Shown: positions 1-8,107, numbered from the stretch's first letter. The stretch: DNA of 32,844 nt from Geobacter sp. UBA5608 (GCA_002424705.1 DIKW01000103.1:793-33636); one strand, 5' to 3'. The notes: generated by a model not told the origin, from the sequence alone. Translations and numbers: made by a program.

Positions 1-2
1 CC

Positions 3-587
3 AAGAAATACACCCTGCTACCCAACACGGCGGCCTGCTACACCGCCGAGGACGCCATCCGCACCTGCCGCCTGGCCCGCGAGGCCGGGCTGTCCGACAT
101 GGTCAAGCTGGAGGTGCTGGGGGATGAGAAGACCCTCTTCCCCGACAACGAAGAGCTCTTAAAGGCGGCCAAGGTACTGGTGGCTGAAGGGTTCACCGTA
201 CTGCCCTACTGCAGCGACGACGTGATCCTCTGCAAGAAGCTGGAACAGCTGGGCTGTGCCGCGGTGATGCCGCTGGCTGCACCGATCGGCAGCGGTCTCG
301 GTATCCGCAACCCCTACAACCTGAAGATCATCATGGAGGCGGTCAGCGTGCCGGTGATCGTGGATGCAGGGGTGGGCACCGCCTCTGACGCGGCTTTAGC
401 CATGGAGCTGGGCTGCGACGGCATCCTGATGAATACCGCCATTGCCGGCGCCAAAGACCCGATCGCCATGGCCCGCGCCATGAAGCTGGGGGTGGAGGCC
501 GGCCGGCTGGCCTTTGAAGCCGGGCGGATTCCCAAGAAGCTCTACGCCACCGCCTCGAGCCCGCTGACCGATATCATCGGTTCGTGA
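3..587 (+). CDS. thiG: Thiazole synthase ThiG, 5'-truncated
   Basis: ThiG forms the thiazole phosphate moiety of thiamine from deoxyxylulose 5-phosphate, dehydroglycine and ThiS thiocarboxylate in the cytoplasm. The reading frame is already open at base 3 and runs to TGA at 585-587, so the N-terminus lies outside the window; the first in-frame ATG (99) is internal. Visible family features are LLPNTAACYTAEDAIRT near the left edge, KLEVLGD with the likely Schiff-base lysine at 105-107, AAVMPLAAPIGSGLGI and the phosphate-binding VDAGVGTASDAALAMELG. The C-terminus is complete. The stop overlaps the GTG start of thiE by four bases (GTGA), so the two are translationally coupled. Any TPP riboswitch would lie upstream of this window. 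Identification is firm. Confidence 0.95.
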   Translation, partial: KKYTLLPNTAACYTAEDAIRTCRLAREAGLSDMVKLEVLGDEKTLFPDNEELLKAAKVLVAEGFTVLPYCSDDVILCKKLEQLGCAAVMPLAAPIGSGLGIRNPYNLKIIMEAVSVPVIVDAGVGTASDAALAMELGCDGILMNTAIAGAKDPIAMARAMKLGVEAGRLAFEAGRIPKKLYATASSPLTDIIGS

Positions 588-1198
588 TTGATTTTTCGCT
601 GTATCTGATCACCGACCGTCACCAGACCGCCGGACGACCGCTGCTGGAAGTGATTGAAGCGGCACTGTCCGGCGGTGTACGGGCGGTGCAACTGCGGGAA
701 AAAGACCTGTCCACGGCCGAACTGTACGACCTGGCCTGGGAGCTACGGGCCCTGACCGCTCGTTTCGATGCCCGTTTGCTGATCAACGAACGGATCGACG
801 TGGCCCTGGCGGTGGAGGCCGACGGCGTCCAGCTGGGGATCAACTCCCTGCCGGTCACGGCGGCCCGCCGCATCGGGCCTGATCTGATTATCGGCTACTC
901 CAGCCACGCCCTGGGCGAGGCCGCCGCTGCCCTGGCCAAAGGGGCCGACTTCGTCACCTTCAGCCCGGTCTTCGCAACCCCTTCCAAGGCGGTCTACGGC
1001 GAGCCCCAGGGATTGACAAAACTGGCCCAGGCCTGTCAGCAGCTGCGTGGGCCGGTCTTCGCCCTGGGGGGGATCAAACTGGCCAACCTGCCCCAGGTGA
1101 CTGCCGCCGGCTGCCATCGGGTGGCTCTGATCTCCGACATCCTGGCTGCGCCTGACCCGGCAGCCGCAGCCGAAGCCTTCCGAAGGGGTCTGCAGTAA
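584..1198 (+). CDS. thiE: Thiamine-phosphate synthase ThiE
   Basis: ThiE couples hydroxymethylpyrimidine diphosphate with thiazole phosphate to give thiamine phosphate. The 204-residue TIM-barrel length is normal for the family. Motifs in order are LYLITDRH (residues 5-12), the pyrophosphate-binding VQLREKD, LLINERIDVALAVEADGVQLG, GYSSH, the substrate loop FSPVFATPSKAVYGEP with its conserved T-P-S-K, and ALGGI near the C-terminus. The start is GTG at 584 inside the thiG stop region; no strong ribosome binding site is seen, which fits coupling to thiG. Together they are the 3' part of a thiamine biosynthesis operon. No key residue appears to be missing. Confidence 0.95.
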   Translation: MIDFSLYLITDRHQTAGRPLLEVIEAALSGGVRAVQLREKDLSTAELYDLAWELRALTARFDARLLINERIDVALAVEADGVQLGINSLPVTAARRIGPDLIIGYSSHALGEAAAALAKGADFVTFSPVFATPSKAVYGEPQGLTKLAQACQQLRGPVFALGGIKLANLPQVTAAGCHRVALISDILAAPDPAAAAEAFRRGLQ

Positions 1199-1210
1199 AA
1201 AAGGTTTTCA

Positions 1211-2158
1211 ATGTCGTCGCTTTCTTTTGAACATATCCATCCCCAGCTGCGGATCAACTCCTACGGCCATTACCTGCGCAGGCGCTTCGGCTGCCGGGTC
1301 AGCAAGGTCAACGTGGACGCCGGTTTCACCTGCCCCAACCGCGACGGCAGCAAGGGGACCGGCGGCTGCATCTACTGCAACAACGTCTCCTTCTCCCCCC
1401 GCGACACCCTGGCCGAGATCAGCCTGGAAGATCAGCTCGCGGCCGGCATGACCTATCACCGTACCCGGCTCAGGTCCCAAAGTTTCATCGTCTACTTCCA
1501 GAAATACACCAACACCTACGCTGCGGTGGAACATCTAGCCGACCTGTACCAGCGGGCCCTGGCGGTCCCCGATGTCGTGGGCATCTCGATAGGCACCCGG
1601 CCGGACTGCCTGACCGACGAGGCGCTGGAACTGCTGACACGGATCGCCAAACAACACTACGTCTGCCTGGAACTTGGGCTGCAGTCGGCCGACGACGCCA
1701 TCCTGGAACAGATCAACCGCGGTCACTCACTGGATGATTTTATGACTGCAGTCCAGCGGGCCAGCAATCGCGGCTTCGACATCTGCGCCCACCTGATCCA
1801 CGGCTTTCCCGGCGAACAGCCGGAGGAGTTTCTGAAGGCTGCCTGCCTGTTGAACGGCCTGTCAGGCATCACCAGCGTCAAGCTGCACCAGCTGCACGCC
1901 GTGGAGGGGACCGAGCTGGCGGCCATGTACCGTCGCGGCGCGTTTGAGCCGATCACACTGGAGCAGTACGTGACCACCGCCGCCGATTTCCTGGAGCGGC
2001 TGGCGCCCCGCATCAGCATCCAGCGCCTCTACGGCTCATCGCCGCTGGAGATCCGGGTGGCGCCCCAATGGGGTTTGAAGAACAACCAGATGTGGTATGC
2101 TGTGCTGAACGAACTGAAACGCCGGGGTAGCTGGCAAGGGAGCAAACAGCAGTCGTAG
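1211..2158 (+). CDS. TIGR01212-family radical SAM protein (YhcC-like)
   Basis: A 315-residue radical SAM protein of the YhcC/TIGR01212 group, whose substrate is not established. The cluster-binding region near residues 38-57 reads FTCPNRDGSKGTGGCIYCNN, giving the wide first gap between cysteines (C-x11-C-x2-C) seen in this group instead of the classic CxxxCxxC. Further family features are GISIGTRPDCL, LELGLQSADD, HLIHGFPGE and the C-terminal RLYGSSPLEI. ATG 1211 is preceded by AAGG six bases upstream. It follows thiE by 12 bases and is probably cotranscribed with it, though a thiamine role is not implied. A terminator directly follows. Family assignment is confident; the reaction is unknown. 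Confidence 0.9.
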   Translation: MSSLSFEHIHPQLRINSYGHYLRRRFGCRVSKVNVDAGFTCPNRDGSKGTGGCIYCNNVSFSPRDTLAEISLEDQLAAGMTYHRTRLRSQSFIVYFQKYTNTYAAVEHLADLYQRALAVPDVVGISIGTRPDCLTDEALELLTRIAKQHYVCLELGLQSADDAILEQINRGHSLDDFMTAVQRASNRGFDICAHLIHGFPGEQPEEFLKAACLLNGLSGITSVKLHQLHAVEGTELAAMYRRGAFEPITLEQYVTTAADFLERLAPRISIQRLYGSSPLEIRVAPQWGLKNNQMWYAVLNELKRRGSWQGSKQQS

Positions 2159-2179
2159 CCAGACGATAATGCCGATGCG

Positions 2180-2213
2180 AAAGGACAGGATAGTGATTCT
2201 GTCCTTTTTGTTT
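2180..2213 (+). terminator. Rho-independent terminator after radical SAM gene
   Basis: A perfect 9-bp stem AAAGGACAG (2180-2188) / CTGTCCTTT (2199-2207) with a 10-base loop is followed by a T-rich tail. It closes the thiG-thiE-radical SAM transcript and separates it from the AT-richer island that follows. Confidence 0.8.
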
Positions 2214-2236
2214 GTGTGGAAATTGCTGCATCTGTT

Positions 2237-2245
2237 TGCTATAAA
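2237..2245 (+). promoter_or_regulatory. Extended -10 promoter for KilA-N bicistron
   Basis: TGCTATAAA at 2237-2245 matches an extended -10 element (TGn followed by TATAAA). No good -35 lies at the usual spacing, as is common for extended -10 promoters. A transcript would start near 2252. This favours ATG 2297 over an in-frame start at 2216 for the following ORF. Confidence 0.5.
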
Positions 2246-2296
2246 GTTCAGGCGTTTCCCGATGTTATTCACGTGCAACCTCATACAAGGCGTTCA

Positions 2297-2503
2297 ATGA
2301 AACTCACCATTCTGACCCCTCAAAAATCTCTCAACAAGGCCAGCGAAGACCAGCAAGCTCCGATTGCTGAACGGGTGCAGCAGATTCTCGCCGCCCCCGA
2401 CAGCCCGGAGGTTCCCCGACTTGAGGCTGAGATTGATCAGTTGGTCTACGCCCTGTACGGCCTGACAGACGAGGAGATCGCCCTGGTGGAGGGGAAGGTA
2501 TGA
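2297..2503 (+). pseudogene. 68-aa remnant: fused ends of a type IIG R-M (Eco57I-like) enzyme
   Basis: The short product begins MKLTILTPQKSLNKA and ends with IDQLVYALYGLTDEEIALVEG. From memory of the family, the first segment resembles the N-terminus of Eco57I-like type IIG restriction-modification enzymes. The second resembles the tail after their target-recognition domain. Only about 30 residues separate them, so the roughly 1,000-residue nuclease, methylase (NPPY) and specificity core is absent. I infer an in-frame internal deletion, though a small functional protein cannot be excluded. ATG 2297 has AAGG six bases upstream. The TGA stop overlaps the ATG of the KilA-N gene (ATGA), so the reading frame still couples translation to that gene. 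Confidence 0.55.
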
Positions 2504-3336
2504 AAAACCGTACTATCAACGTCAAAGGCAGTGAAATAACGGTTTCTCGCAAAGAACAGGATGATTACATCTCTTTGACCGACATTGCGCGTTACCGTAA
2601 TCCCGCTGAGCCGATTGATGTCATCAAAAACTGGTTACGCAACCGGAGTACCATTGAATTCATCGGCCTGTGGGAACAACTGCACAATCCTGATTTTAAA
2701 GCGGTCGAATTCGACCGCTTTATGTACGAAGCTGGCAGCAACGCTTTTGTACTTTCTCCCGGCAAATGGATTGAAGCCACTAAAGCGGTTGGCATTACAA
2801 CTAAATCCGGCAGGTATGGCGGTACCTTTGCACATCAGGATATTGCTTTTGAATTTGCCTCCTGGGTCAGTGCCGAATTTAAACTATACCTGCTGAAAGA
2901 GTTCCAACGTCTGAAGCAGGATGAATTTAACCAGAAAAAACTGGAATGGAGCGTATCCCGCACCATTGCTAAGGTCAATTACCTGATTCATACTGATGCC
3001 ATCAAAGAAAACCTGATTCCGCCTGATCTCCAGAAATCAAAACAGAAATTCATCTATGCCGATGAAGCCGACCTGTTGAATCTTGCGCTTTTCGGGCAAA
3101 CGTCCCTGTCCTGGAAAGCCGAACATCCCGATCAAAAAGGCAATATGCGGGATTACGCAACCTTGGAGCAGTTGGTCGTGCTCTCAAATCTTGAAAGTTT
3201 CAACGCTGAATTGATCAAGATGGGGATGGCGCCAGGGGAACGTTTACAAAAACTGAACAAGACCGCTATAGAGCAGATGAAGGTACTGGTAGCAAACAAG
3301 TCTTTGAAGATGTTGGAGCATGATAGTAAAGGCTGA
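2500..3336 (+). CDS. KilA-N domain protein
   Basis: A 278-residue protein of the KilA-N family, a putative DNA-binding domain shared by phages, large DNA viruses and bacterial mobile islands. Conserved pieces are YISLTDIARYRNP (about residues 24-36), NWLRNRSTIEFIGLWEQL, the core YGGTFAHQDIAFEFASWVS, LYLLKEFQRLK and, in the C-terminal half, IPPDLQKSKQKFIYADEADL and MRDYATLEQLVVLSNLES. The length is typical of chromosomal members. The gene is visibly AT-richer than its surroundings: a sampled 60-base line (2641-2700) is about 43% GC against about 63% in gltX, consistent with acquisition. Its start overlaps the upstream R-M remnant. The family is firm; the biological role is unknown, perhaps regulation of or dependence on a restriction system. 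Confidence 0.9.
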   Translation: MKNRTINVKGSEITVSRKEQDDYISLTDIARYRNPAEPIDVIKNWLRNRSTIEFIGLWEQLHNPDFKAVEFDRFMYEAGSNAFVLSPGKWIEATKAVGITTKSGRYGGTFAHQDIAFEFASWVSAEFKLYLLKEFQRLKQDEFNQKKLEWSVSRTIAKVNYLIHTDAIKENLIPPDLQKSKQKFIYADEADLLNLALFGQTSLSWKAEHPDQKGNMRDYATLEQLVVLSNLESFNAELIKMGMAPGERLQKLNKTAIEQMKVLVANKSLKMLEHDSKG

Positions 3337-3391
3337 TCATTGACGGATGAGCGGTTTCAATCTCTTCTGAAGCGGTTGCTTGCTTCCTCCA

Positions 3392-3460
3392 AAAACAGAA
3401 AAAATAGCTATACGTTTGTTTTTACGATGTAATTTTGCTTAATTCGAAAACGGAAAAAAT
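3392..3460 (+). repeat. Imperfect A-rich direct repeat upstream of gltX
   Basis: AAAACAGAAAAAAT (3392-3405) recurs as AAAACGGAAAAAAT (3447-3460), 13 of 14 bases identical and 55 bases apart, in the AT-rich 153-base gap between the KilA-N gene and gltX. It could be an end of the acquired island or an upstream promoter element. I see no clear -35/-10 pair with good spacing in this gap, although gltX must be transcribed from here or by read-through. Confidence 0.4.
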
Positions 3461-3489
3461 TAAAATAGTTTGTAGAAAGAGAGAATAGT

Positions 3490-4890
3490 ATGCCCGACCT
3501 GCGCGTCCGCTTTGCCCCGTCTCCCACCGGCTACCTGCACGTGGGGGGCGCCCGCACCGCCCTGTTCAACTGGCTCTACGCCCGCCACTTCGGCGGCACC
3601 TTTATCCTGCGGATCGAGGACACCGATACCGAACGTTCCACCCAGGAATCGGTGGATGCCATCCTGCAAGGCATGGAGTGGCTGGGCCTGGACTGGGACG
3701 AAGGGCCGTTCTACCAGACCGCAAACTTTCCGCTTTACAAGCAGCATGTCCAGAAACTGTTGGACGAGGGCAAGGCCTACCGCTGCTGGTGCAGCCAGGA
3801 GGAGCTGGAGGCCAAGCGTGAGGCGGCCATGGCCGAAGGGCGCAAGCCCAAGTACGACGGCACCTGCCGGAACCGTACCGACCAGCCGCTGGACCAGCCC
3901 CATGTGATCCGTTTCAAGGCCCCGGAAGAGGGGGAGACCGGGTTCGATGACCTGATCAAGGGCCGGATCGCCTTCCCCAACGCCGAACTGGACGACCTGA
4001 TCATCAGCCGTACCGACGGCAGCCCCACCTACAACTTCTGCGTGGTGATCGACGACGCCCTGATGCGGATCTCCCACGTCATCCGCGGCGACGACCATGT
4101 CAACAACACCCCGCGCCAGATTCAGCTCTACCAGGCCTTGGGCTACCCGGTGCCGCTCTTCGCCCATGTGCCGATGATCCTGGGCAGCGACAAGGCCCGT
4201 CTCTCCAAGCGACACGGCGCGACCAGCGTGATCGCCTACCGCGATCTGGGCTATCTGCCTGAGGCGCTGAACAACTACCTGGTGCGGCTTGGCTGGAGCC
4301 ACGGCGACGACGAGATCTTCTCCCGGGCTGAGATGATCGAAAAGTTTGACATCAACCACGTGGGGAGGGCGCCGTCGGTCTTCAACCCGGACAAGCTCAA
4401 CTGGCTGAACGCCCACTACATAAAGAGCGGCGATCCGGCCCGGCTGGCGGAACTGCTCACGCCACATCTGGCATCACGGGGTGTGACCGACACCGCTGCA
4501 CCTGACCTGGCCGGCGTGGTGGCCACCCTGCAGGAGCGGGCCCAGACCCTGGAGGAGATGGCCGAACGGGCCCTGTTCTACTACCAGGCCCCCCAGAGCT
4601 ATGATGAGGCGGCCCTGGCCAAGTTCGACAAACCCCACCTGGCAGCGGTCTTCACGGCCGTAGCCGCCAAGCTGGCAGCAGCCCAACCTGCCGACACGGC
4701 GGCGGTGGATGCCCTGTTCAAGGAGATATGCAGCGAAAACAACTGGAAGATGCCCCAGGTGGGCCAGCCGGTGCGGGTAGCCCTGTCCGGCGGCACCCAG
4801 GCCCCCGGTATCGGCGAGATCGTCATGGCGCTGGGCCTGAACGAAAGCATCGCCCGGATTGAGCGGGCCAAAGCAGTTGTAGCCGCCTAG
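3490..4890 (+). CDS. gltX: Glutamyl-tRNA synthetase
   Basis: Class I synthetase that charges tRNA-Glu with glutamate; 466 residues, the usual length. The HIGH-type motif is PSPTGYLHVGG (residues 10-20) and the KMSKS-type loop is RLSKRHG (about 237-243). The glutamate-specificity region FILRIEDTDTERS and the anticodon-binding C-terminal half ending with GGTQAPGIGEI are present. CWC (about 99-101) followed by YDGTC resembles the zinc-binding insert of the E. coli enzyme, with arginine-asparagine after the third cysteine where E. coli has a histidine ligand, so zinc binding is uncertain. ATG 3490 follows a purine-rich GAAAGAGAG. The next gene starts eight bases after the stop and is probably cotranscribed. 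Discriminating versus non-discriminating charging cannot be told here. Confidence 0.97.
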   Translation: MPDLRVRFAPSPTGYLHVGGARTALFNWLYARHFGGTFILRIEDTDTERSTQESVDAILQGMEWLGLDWDEGPFYQTANFPLYKQHVQKLLDEGKAYRCWCSQEELEAKREAAMAEGRKPKYDGTCRNRTDQPLDQPHVIRFKAPEEGETGFDDLIKGRIAFPNAELDDLIISRTDGSPTYNFCVVIDDALMRISHVIRGDDHVNNTPRQIQLYQALGYPVPLFAHVPMILGSDKARLSKRHGATSVIAYRDLGYLPEALNNYLVRLGWSHGDDEIFSRAEMIEKFDINHVGRAPSVFNPDKLNWLNAHYIKSGDPARLAELLTPHLASRGVTDTAAPDLAGVVATLQERAQTLEEMAERALFYYQAPQSYDEAALAKFDKPHLAAVFTAVAAKLAAAQPADTAAVDALFKEICSENNWKMPQVGQPVRVALSGGTQAPGIGEIVMALGLNESIARIERAKAVVAA

Positions 4891-4898
4891 GAGCCATC

Positions 4899-6089
4899 AT
4901 GCCCAAACAGTACCTCGCCGACCTGAAGGATAGAGACAGCGTTGAATCGGTGTTCATGGTCAAGGACAAGACCATGGCCATGGCCAAGAACGGCAAGCCG
5001 TACATGAACCTGAAGTTCATGGACAAGAGCGGCGAGATGGACGGCAAGCTGTGGGATAAGGTGGACGAGCTGGACAAGGCCTTCCAGAGGGGGGACTTCG
5101 TGCAGATTCGCGGCACCGCCTCACTCTACATGGGCAAGATGCAGCTGGTGGCCAAGGAGATTACCCGGCTGGCGGAGGAGGGGGTCGATCTGGCCGACTT
5201 CGTGCCGGTCTCAGCGGTGCCGCTGGCCGAGATGCAGGCCGAGCTGGCCACGCTGGTGGCCTCGCTGACCAACCCGCACCTGAAAGGGCTGATGGAAAAC
5301 TTCCTGGCCGATGAGCAGTTCATGGCCGGTTACTGCAAGGCCCCGGCCGCCAAGGGGATGCACCACGTCTACCTGGGGGGGCTGTTGGAGCACTCGCTGG
5401 CGGTGGCGCGGCTGGTGGATGCGGTGGTGCCGCTCTATCCTGGCCTGAATCGTGACCTGCTGCTGGTGGGGGCGCTCTTGCACGACCTGGGCAAGGTGGC
5501 CGAGCTATCCTATGAGCGGGCCTTCGAGTACACCGACGAGGGACGGCTGATCGGCCATATCAGTATCGGCGTGGAGATGTTGACCGAACGGATCGCGCAA
5601 CTGTCCGACTTCCCACGCGAACTGGCCATGCTCTTGAAGCATATGCTGCTCTCCCACCACGGCCAGTACGACTACGGCTCTCCCAAACGCCCCAAGACCG
5701 TGGAGGCCACGGTGCTGCATTACCTGGACGATATGGACTCCAAGATCAACGGCATCCAGGCCCATATGGCCCGCGAGACCGCCCAGGGGACCCGCTGGAC
5801 CGGCCACCACCGGCTCTACAACCTGTACTTCTTCACCGGCAACGGCCTGAATGCCGAGGAAGCGGAGCAGGAGAACGGTGCGCTTGAGCAAGACAAACCC
5901 GCGAGGTCGCAGTCGTCTGAAGGCGCAGGCGGCGAGGAGGGGACGACGCAGGCGTACACGGATGTACGTCGAGGAGCCCCCGACGCTGCCAACCCACGTA
6001 TTCAGGCGAAGCCGGCCTCGCCTAAGGCCGGCTTCGGCAATCAACCGTTCGCTGCGCTGCAGTGCCTGGGGCTCGACAACAAGCCGTAA
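4899..6089 (+). CDS. YhaM-like OB-fold/HD-domain protein with repeat-derived C-terminus
   Basis: A 396-residue protein related to the YhaM 3'-5' exoribonuclease family. An N-terminal OB fold (about residues 10-95, FMDKSGEMDGKLW and GDFVQIRGTASLY) is followed by a metal-dependent HD domain: LLEHSLAVA (H165), LLHDLGKV (H195-D196), LIGHISIG and LLSHHGQYDYGSPKRP. The conserved part ends near residue 325 (HRLYNLYFFTGN). From about residue 334 the protein is low-complexity and is encoded by a palindromic repeat element (5900-6036), so roughly 65-70 C-terminal residues are atypical. SD AGGAG overlaps the gltX stop. The stop lies ten bases from the convergent AsmA-like gene. Nuclease activity is inferred from the family. 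Confidence 0.85.
   Translation: MPKQYLADLKDRDSVESVFMVKDKTMAMAKNGKPYMNLKFMDKSGEMDGKLWDKVDELDKAFQRGDFVQIRGTASLYMGKMQLVAKEITRLAEEGVDLADFVPVSAVPLAEMQAELATLVASLTNPHLKGLMENFLADEQFMAGYCKAPAAKGMHHVYLGGLLEHSLAVARLVDAVVPLYPGLNRDLLLVGALLHDLGKVAELSYERAFEYTDEGRLIGHISIGVEMLTERIAQLSDFPRELAMLLKHMLLSHHGQYDYGSPKRPKTVEATVLHYLDDMDSKINGIQAHMARETAQGTRWTGHHRLYNLYFFTGNGLNAEEAEQENGALEQDKPARSQSSEGAGGEEGTTQAYTDVRRGAPDAANPRIQAKPASPKAGFGNQPFAALQCLGLDNKP
5900..6036. repeat. Palindromic multicopy-type element inside the HD gene
   Basis: The segment contains nested inverted repeats. CGTACA (5953-5958) pairs with TGTACG (5963-5968) inside a longer imperfect palindrome running from the GGCGGCGAGGAGGGG side to the CCCCCGACGCTGCC side. 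A separate perfect 12-bp hairpin pairs 6007-6018 with 6025-6036 around CGAAGCCGGCCT and its complement. From memory, similar GACGCAGGCGTAC...GTACGTCGAGGAGC sequences recur between genes in Geobacter genomes. Only one copy is present in this window. The reading frame of the HD protein continues straight through it. Confidence 0.6.
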
Positions 6090-6099
6090 TCCAACGGAC

Positions 6100-8085
6100 C
6101 TACCTGCCGAACAGCCCCTTCAACCCCTGCTCCAGCAGCTGTTTTTCCGGTCGCGGCTGGCCCTGTTTGTCCTTCAGCAGCCGGTTGCTCAGCTCTTCCT
6201 GCAGCTTGCCCTTGAGATGCTCCCCGGCCTGGACACTGTCGAGGGTGAAGCGGGGCGAGCCGACCGTACCGCCCACCTTGAGCGGCAGGATGCCCCAGCC
6301 CTGACTGTCGGTCAGAAACCGTCCAGCACTCCCCCGCACCACCTGGCCGGTAATGGCCGGCGACAGACGCAGATCGAGCCCCATGTTGATGCTCTTGTCA
6401 AACCCGGCGGTACCGCTGGTCTTGAACTTGGCATCGCTGCCGTCCAGGGAGGTGTTGAGCGTCACAATGCTGTTCCTGATGGCAAAATCACCCTCATAGC
6501 GACTGAAACGCAGGATGCGCAGCGCGTCAGCCTTCAGGTAACTGGCCAGTTGCGGCATGAAACCCTCGCCGGTCAGCTTGCCGTCGGTGATGGCAAACGT
6601 GCCGTTGCCGTTCAGGTTACGCTTGATTGCATCGGGCTGGGCGCCATTACCCTGTAGATCAGTCTTAAAAGCCAGGGTACCGAAGGTGGTGCCGCTGGCC
6701 TTGGGGGCCAGGGCTGCCACCAGCTGGTCGGCCTGCACCCCCTGCACTGTCAGTTGCGTGCTGTAGCTGAACCCCTTGACCCCCAGGTTGACCCGGGCCG
6801 TGTCGCTGAAGCTACCGCCTGCCAGACCGCCTTTGAGGCTGTCAACGGTCAAGACATTGTCGGCCAGCCGCCAGGACAGGGACGGTTTGCTGATGGACAG
6901 GGTACGGAAGAGCAGGCTGTTGAGCGAGACGGTGCCGTTGGCGATCAACGGCAGCTTGAGCGGCCCCGGCTCTGGCTTGGCAGCGGACTTCGTGGCTGCG
7001 GACGCTGGTGCCGCGGCCTTGGCCGGCAACAGCTTGTTCAGGTCCAGCGTATCGCCGCTGATCGCCATGCTGAGCCGGATCGGCGTGGCCAGCAGGTTGG
7101 CGGCCTTGAGGCCGATAGCAAGCTTCTGCTCTTTCAGGGTCAGCGTCAGCCCCGTTGATTCGAGGCTGTCCTTGCCCAGCAGCAGCTGCCCGGCAAGGGT
7201 GGGACGCTGCCCACCGGCGGTCAGTTGGACAGTGTTAAGCGTCAGTTCGCCCCCCTGCAGCAGCTCTTTGGGCTGTTTGGCTGCGCCGGCCAGCTTCAGG
7301 TTCAGTTCCAGGCCGCCGGCCAGGGCGAGTTTTTCGATTTTCTCACCCAGAGACGGTGGTAGTCCGGCCGCCAGCTTGGTCAGATCCTTGGCGATCAGCT
7401 TGGCCCCCAGGGCAACCGTGGGCCCGCTGCCCACCCTGGCAACGGTGCCGGACAGATCAAACTGCATGCCGCCCGGCAGGGCTGCCTGCAACGAGATCGG
7501 GAACTCGCCCTCCAGCGAGATCTGCTGGGCGGCAAACTGGATCGCCGTGATTTCGGTCAGGTATGGCTTGCCGCCCAGCCCCTTGCGGTCGTCAAAGATC
7601 AACCGGCCGTCACTGATCACCACCTCGGAGACTGACAGATCGATCGGGTCCTTGGCCTTGGGTTCGGCCGGTTGCGTTGGCCTTTGTTTCGTCACCAGCA
7701 GATCGCTGAAGTTGAAGCTAGCGTCACCATTGCGTACCACCCGTACAAGCGGCGATTCCAGACGGATCTGACTGATCTCGACCCGCTTGCGCAACAGCGG
7801 CCAGAAGCGGTACTCCAGCCGGATGGCATCGGCCTTCACGAACGGCTCGCTGCCTTCGCGGTCCTGCACCACCAGATCGTGCAGGCGGATGCCGGAAAAG
7901 ATGCTGACCGAGACATCCCCCAGGCTGACCTGACGGTTGATGGCGGCGGAGATCTTGGGCAGCACGGTCTTTTTGACCAGTTCCGGCGAAATCAGCACCT
8001 TGACCAGGATAGTCAGGCCCACCAGCAGGGCCACCACGATGCCGGTCGACAATCCAGCGATCTTGATCAGTTTCTGACGATTCAT
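6100..8085 (-). CDS. AsmA-family envelope protein
   Basis: A 661-residue AsmA-like protein. It has a single N-terminal membrane anchor (about residues 10-32, rich in V/L/I after MNRQKLIKIAG) and a long periplasmic body of repeated beta-strand segments (LHDLVVQDREG, ISDGRLIFDD). The AsmA C-terminal region holds GNGTFAITDGKLTGEGFM and DLRLSPAITGQVV and ends LEQGLKGLFGR. AsmA/TamB-like proteins are bridge-like lipid-transfer or outer-membrane assembly factors; the exact substrate here is unknown. An alanine/lysine/proline linker lies near residues 355-372. SD AAGGAG lies seven bases before the ATG. It is the last gene of the minus-strand run, 22 bases after the small membrane protein. Confidence 0.85.
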   Translation of the reverse strand: MNRQKLIKIAGLSTGIVVALLVGLTILVKVLISPELVKKTVLPKISAAINRQVSLGDVSVSIFSGIRLHDLVVQDREGSEPFVKADAIRLEYRFWPLLRKRVEISQIRLESPLVRVVRNGDASFNFSDLLVTKQRPTQPAEPKAKDPIDLSVSEVVISDGRLIFDDRKGLGGKPYLTEITAIQFAAQQISLEGEFPISLQAALPGGMQFDLSGTVARVGSGPTVALGAKLIAKDLTKLAAGLPPSLGEKIEKLALAGGLELNLKLAGAAKQPKELLQGGELTLNTVQLTAGGQRPTLAGQLLLGKDSLESTGLTLTLKEQKLAIGLKAANLLATPIRLSMAISGDTLDLNKLLPAKAAAPASAATKSAAKPEPGPLKLPLIANGTVSLNSLLFRTLSISKPSLSWRLADNVLTVDSLKGGLAGGSFSDTARVNLGVKGFSYSTQLTVQGVQADQLVAALAPKASGTTFGTLAFKTDLQGNGAQPDAIKRNLNGNGTFAITDGKLTGEGFMPQLASYLKADALRILRFSRYEGDFAIRNSIVTLNTSLDGSDAKFKTSGTAGFDKSINMGLDLRLSPAITGQVVRGSAGRFLTDSQGWGILPLKVGGTVGSPRFTLDSVQAGEHLKGKLQEELSNRLLKDKQGQPRPEKQLLEQGLKGLFGR

Positions 8086-8107
8086 GGAACGCTCCTTCTA
8101 CAGACGA

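Noticed and set aside
2216..2296. N-terminal extension of the R-M remnant from 2216
   Set aside because: The segment contains the extended -10 promoter and shows no family similarity; ATG 2297 with AAGG upstream is better.
3460..4467. A 335-codon open frame antisense to gltX
   Set aside because: It mirrors the strongly coding gltX frame, has no recognisable domain and arises from GC-rich third positions.
6776..7771. A 331-codon open frame antisense to the AsmA-like gene
   Set aside because: Serine/arginine/proline-rich composition typical of a shadow frame; the opposite strand encodes a full AsmA-family protein with a good ribosome site.
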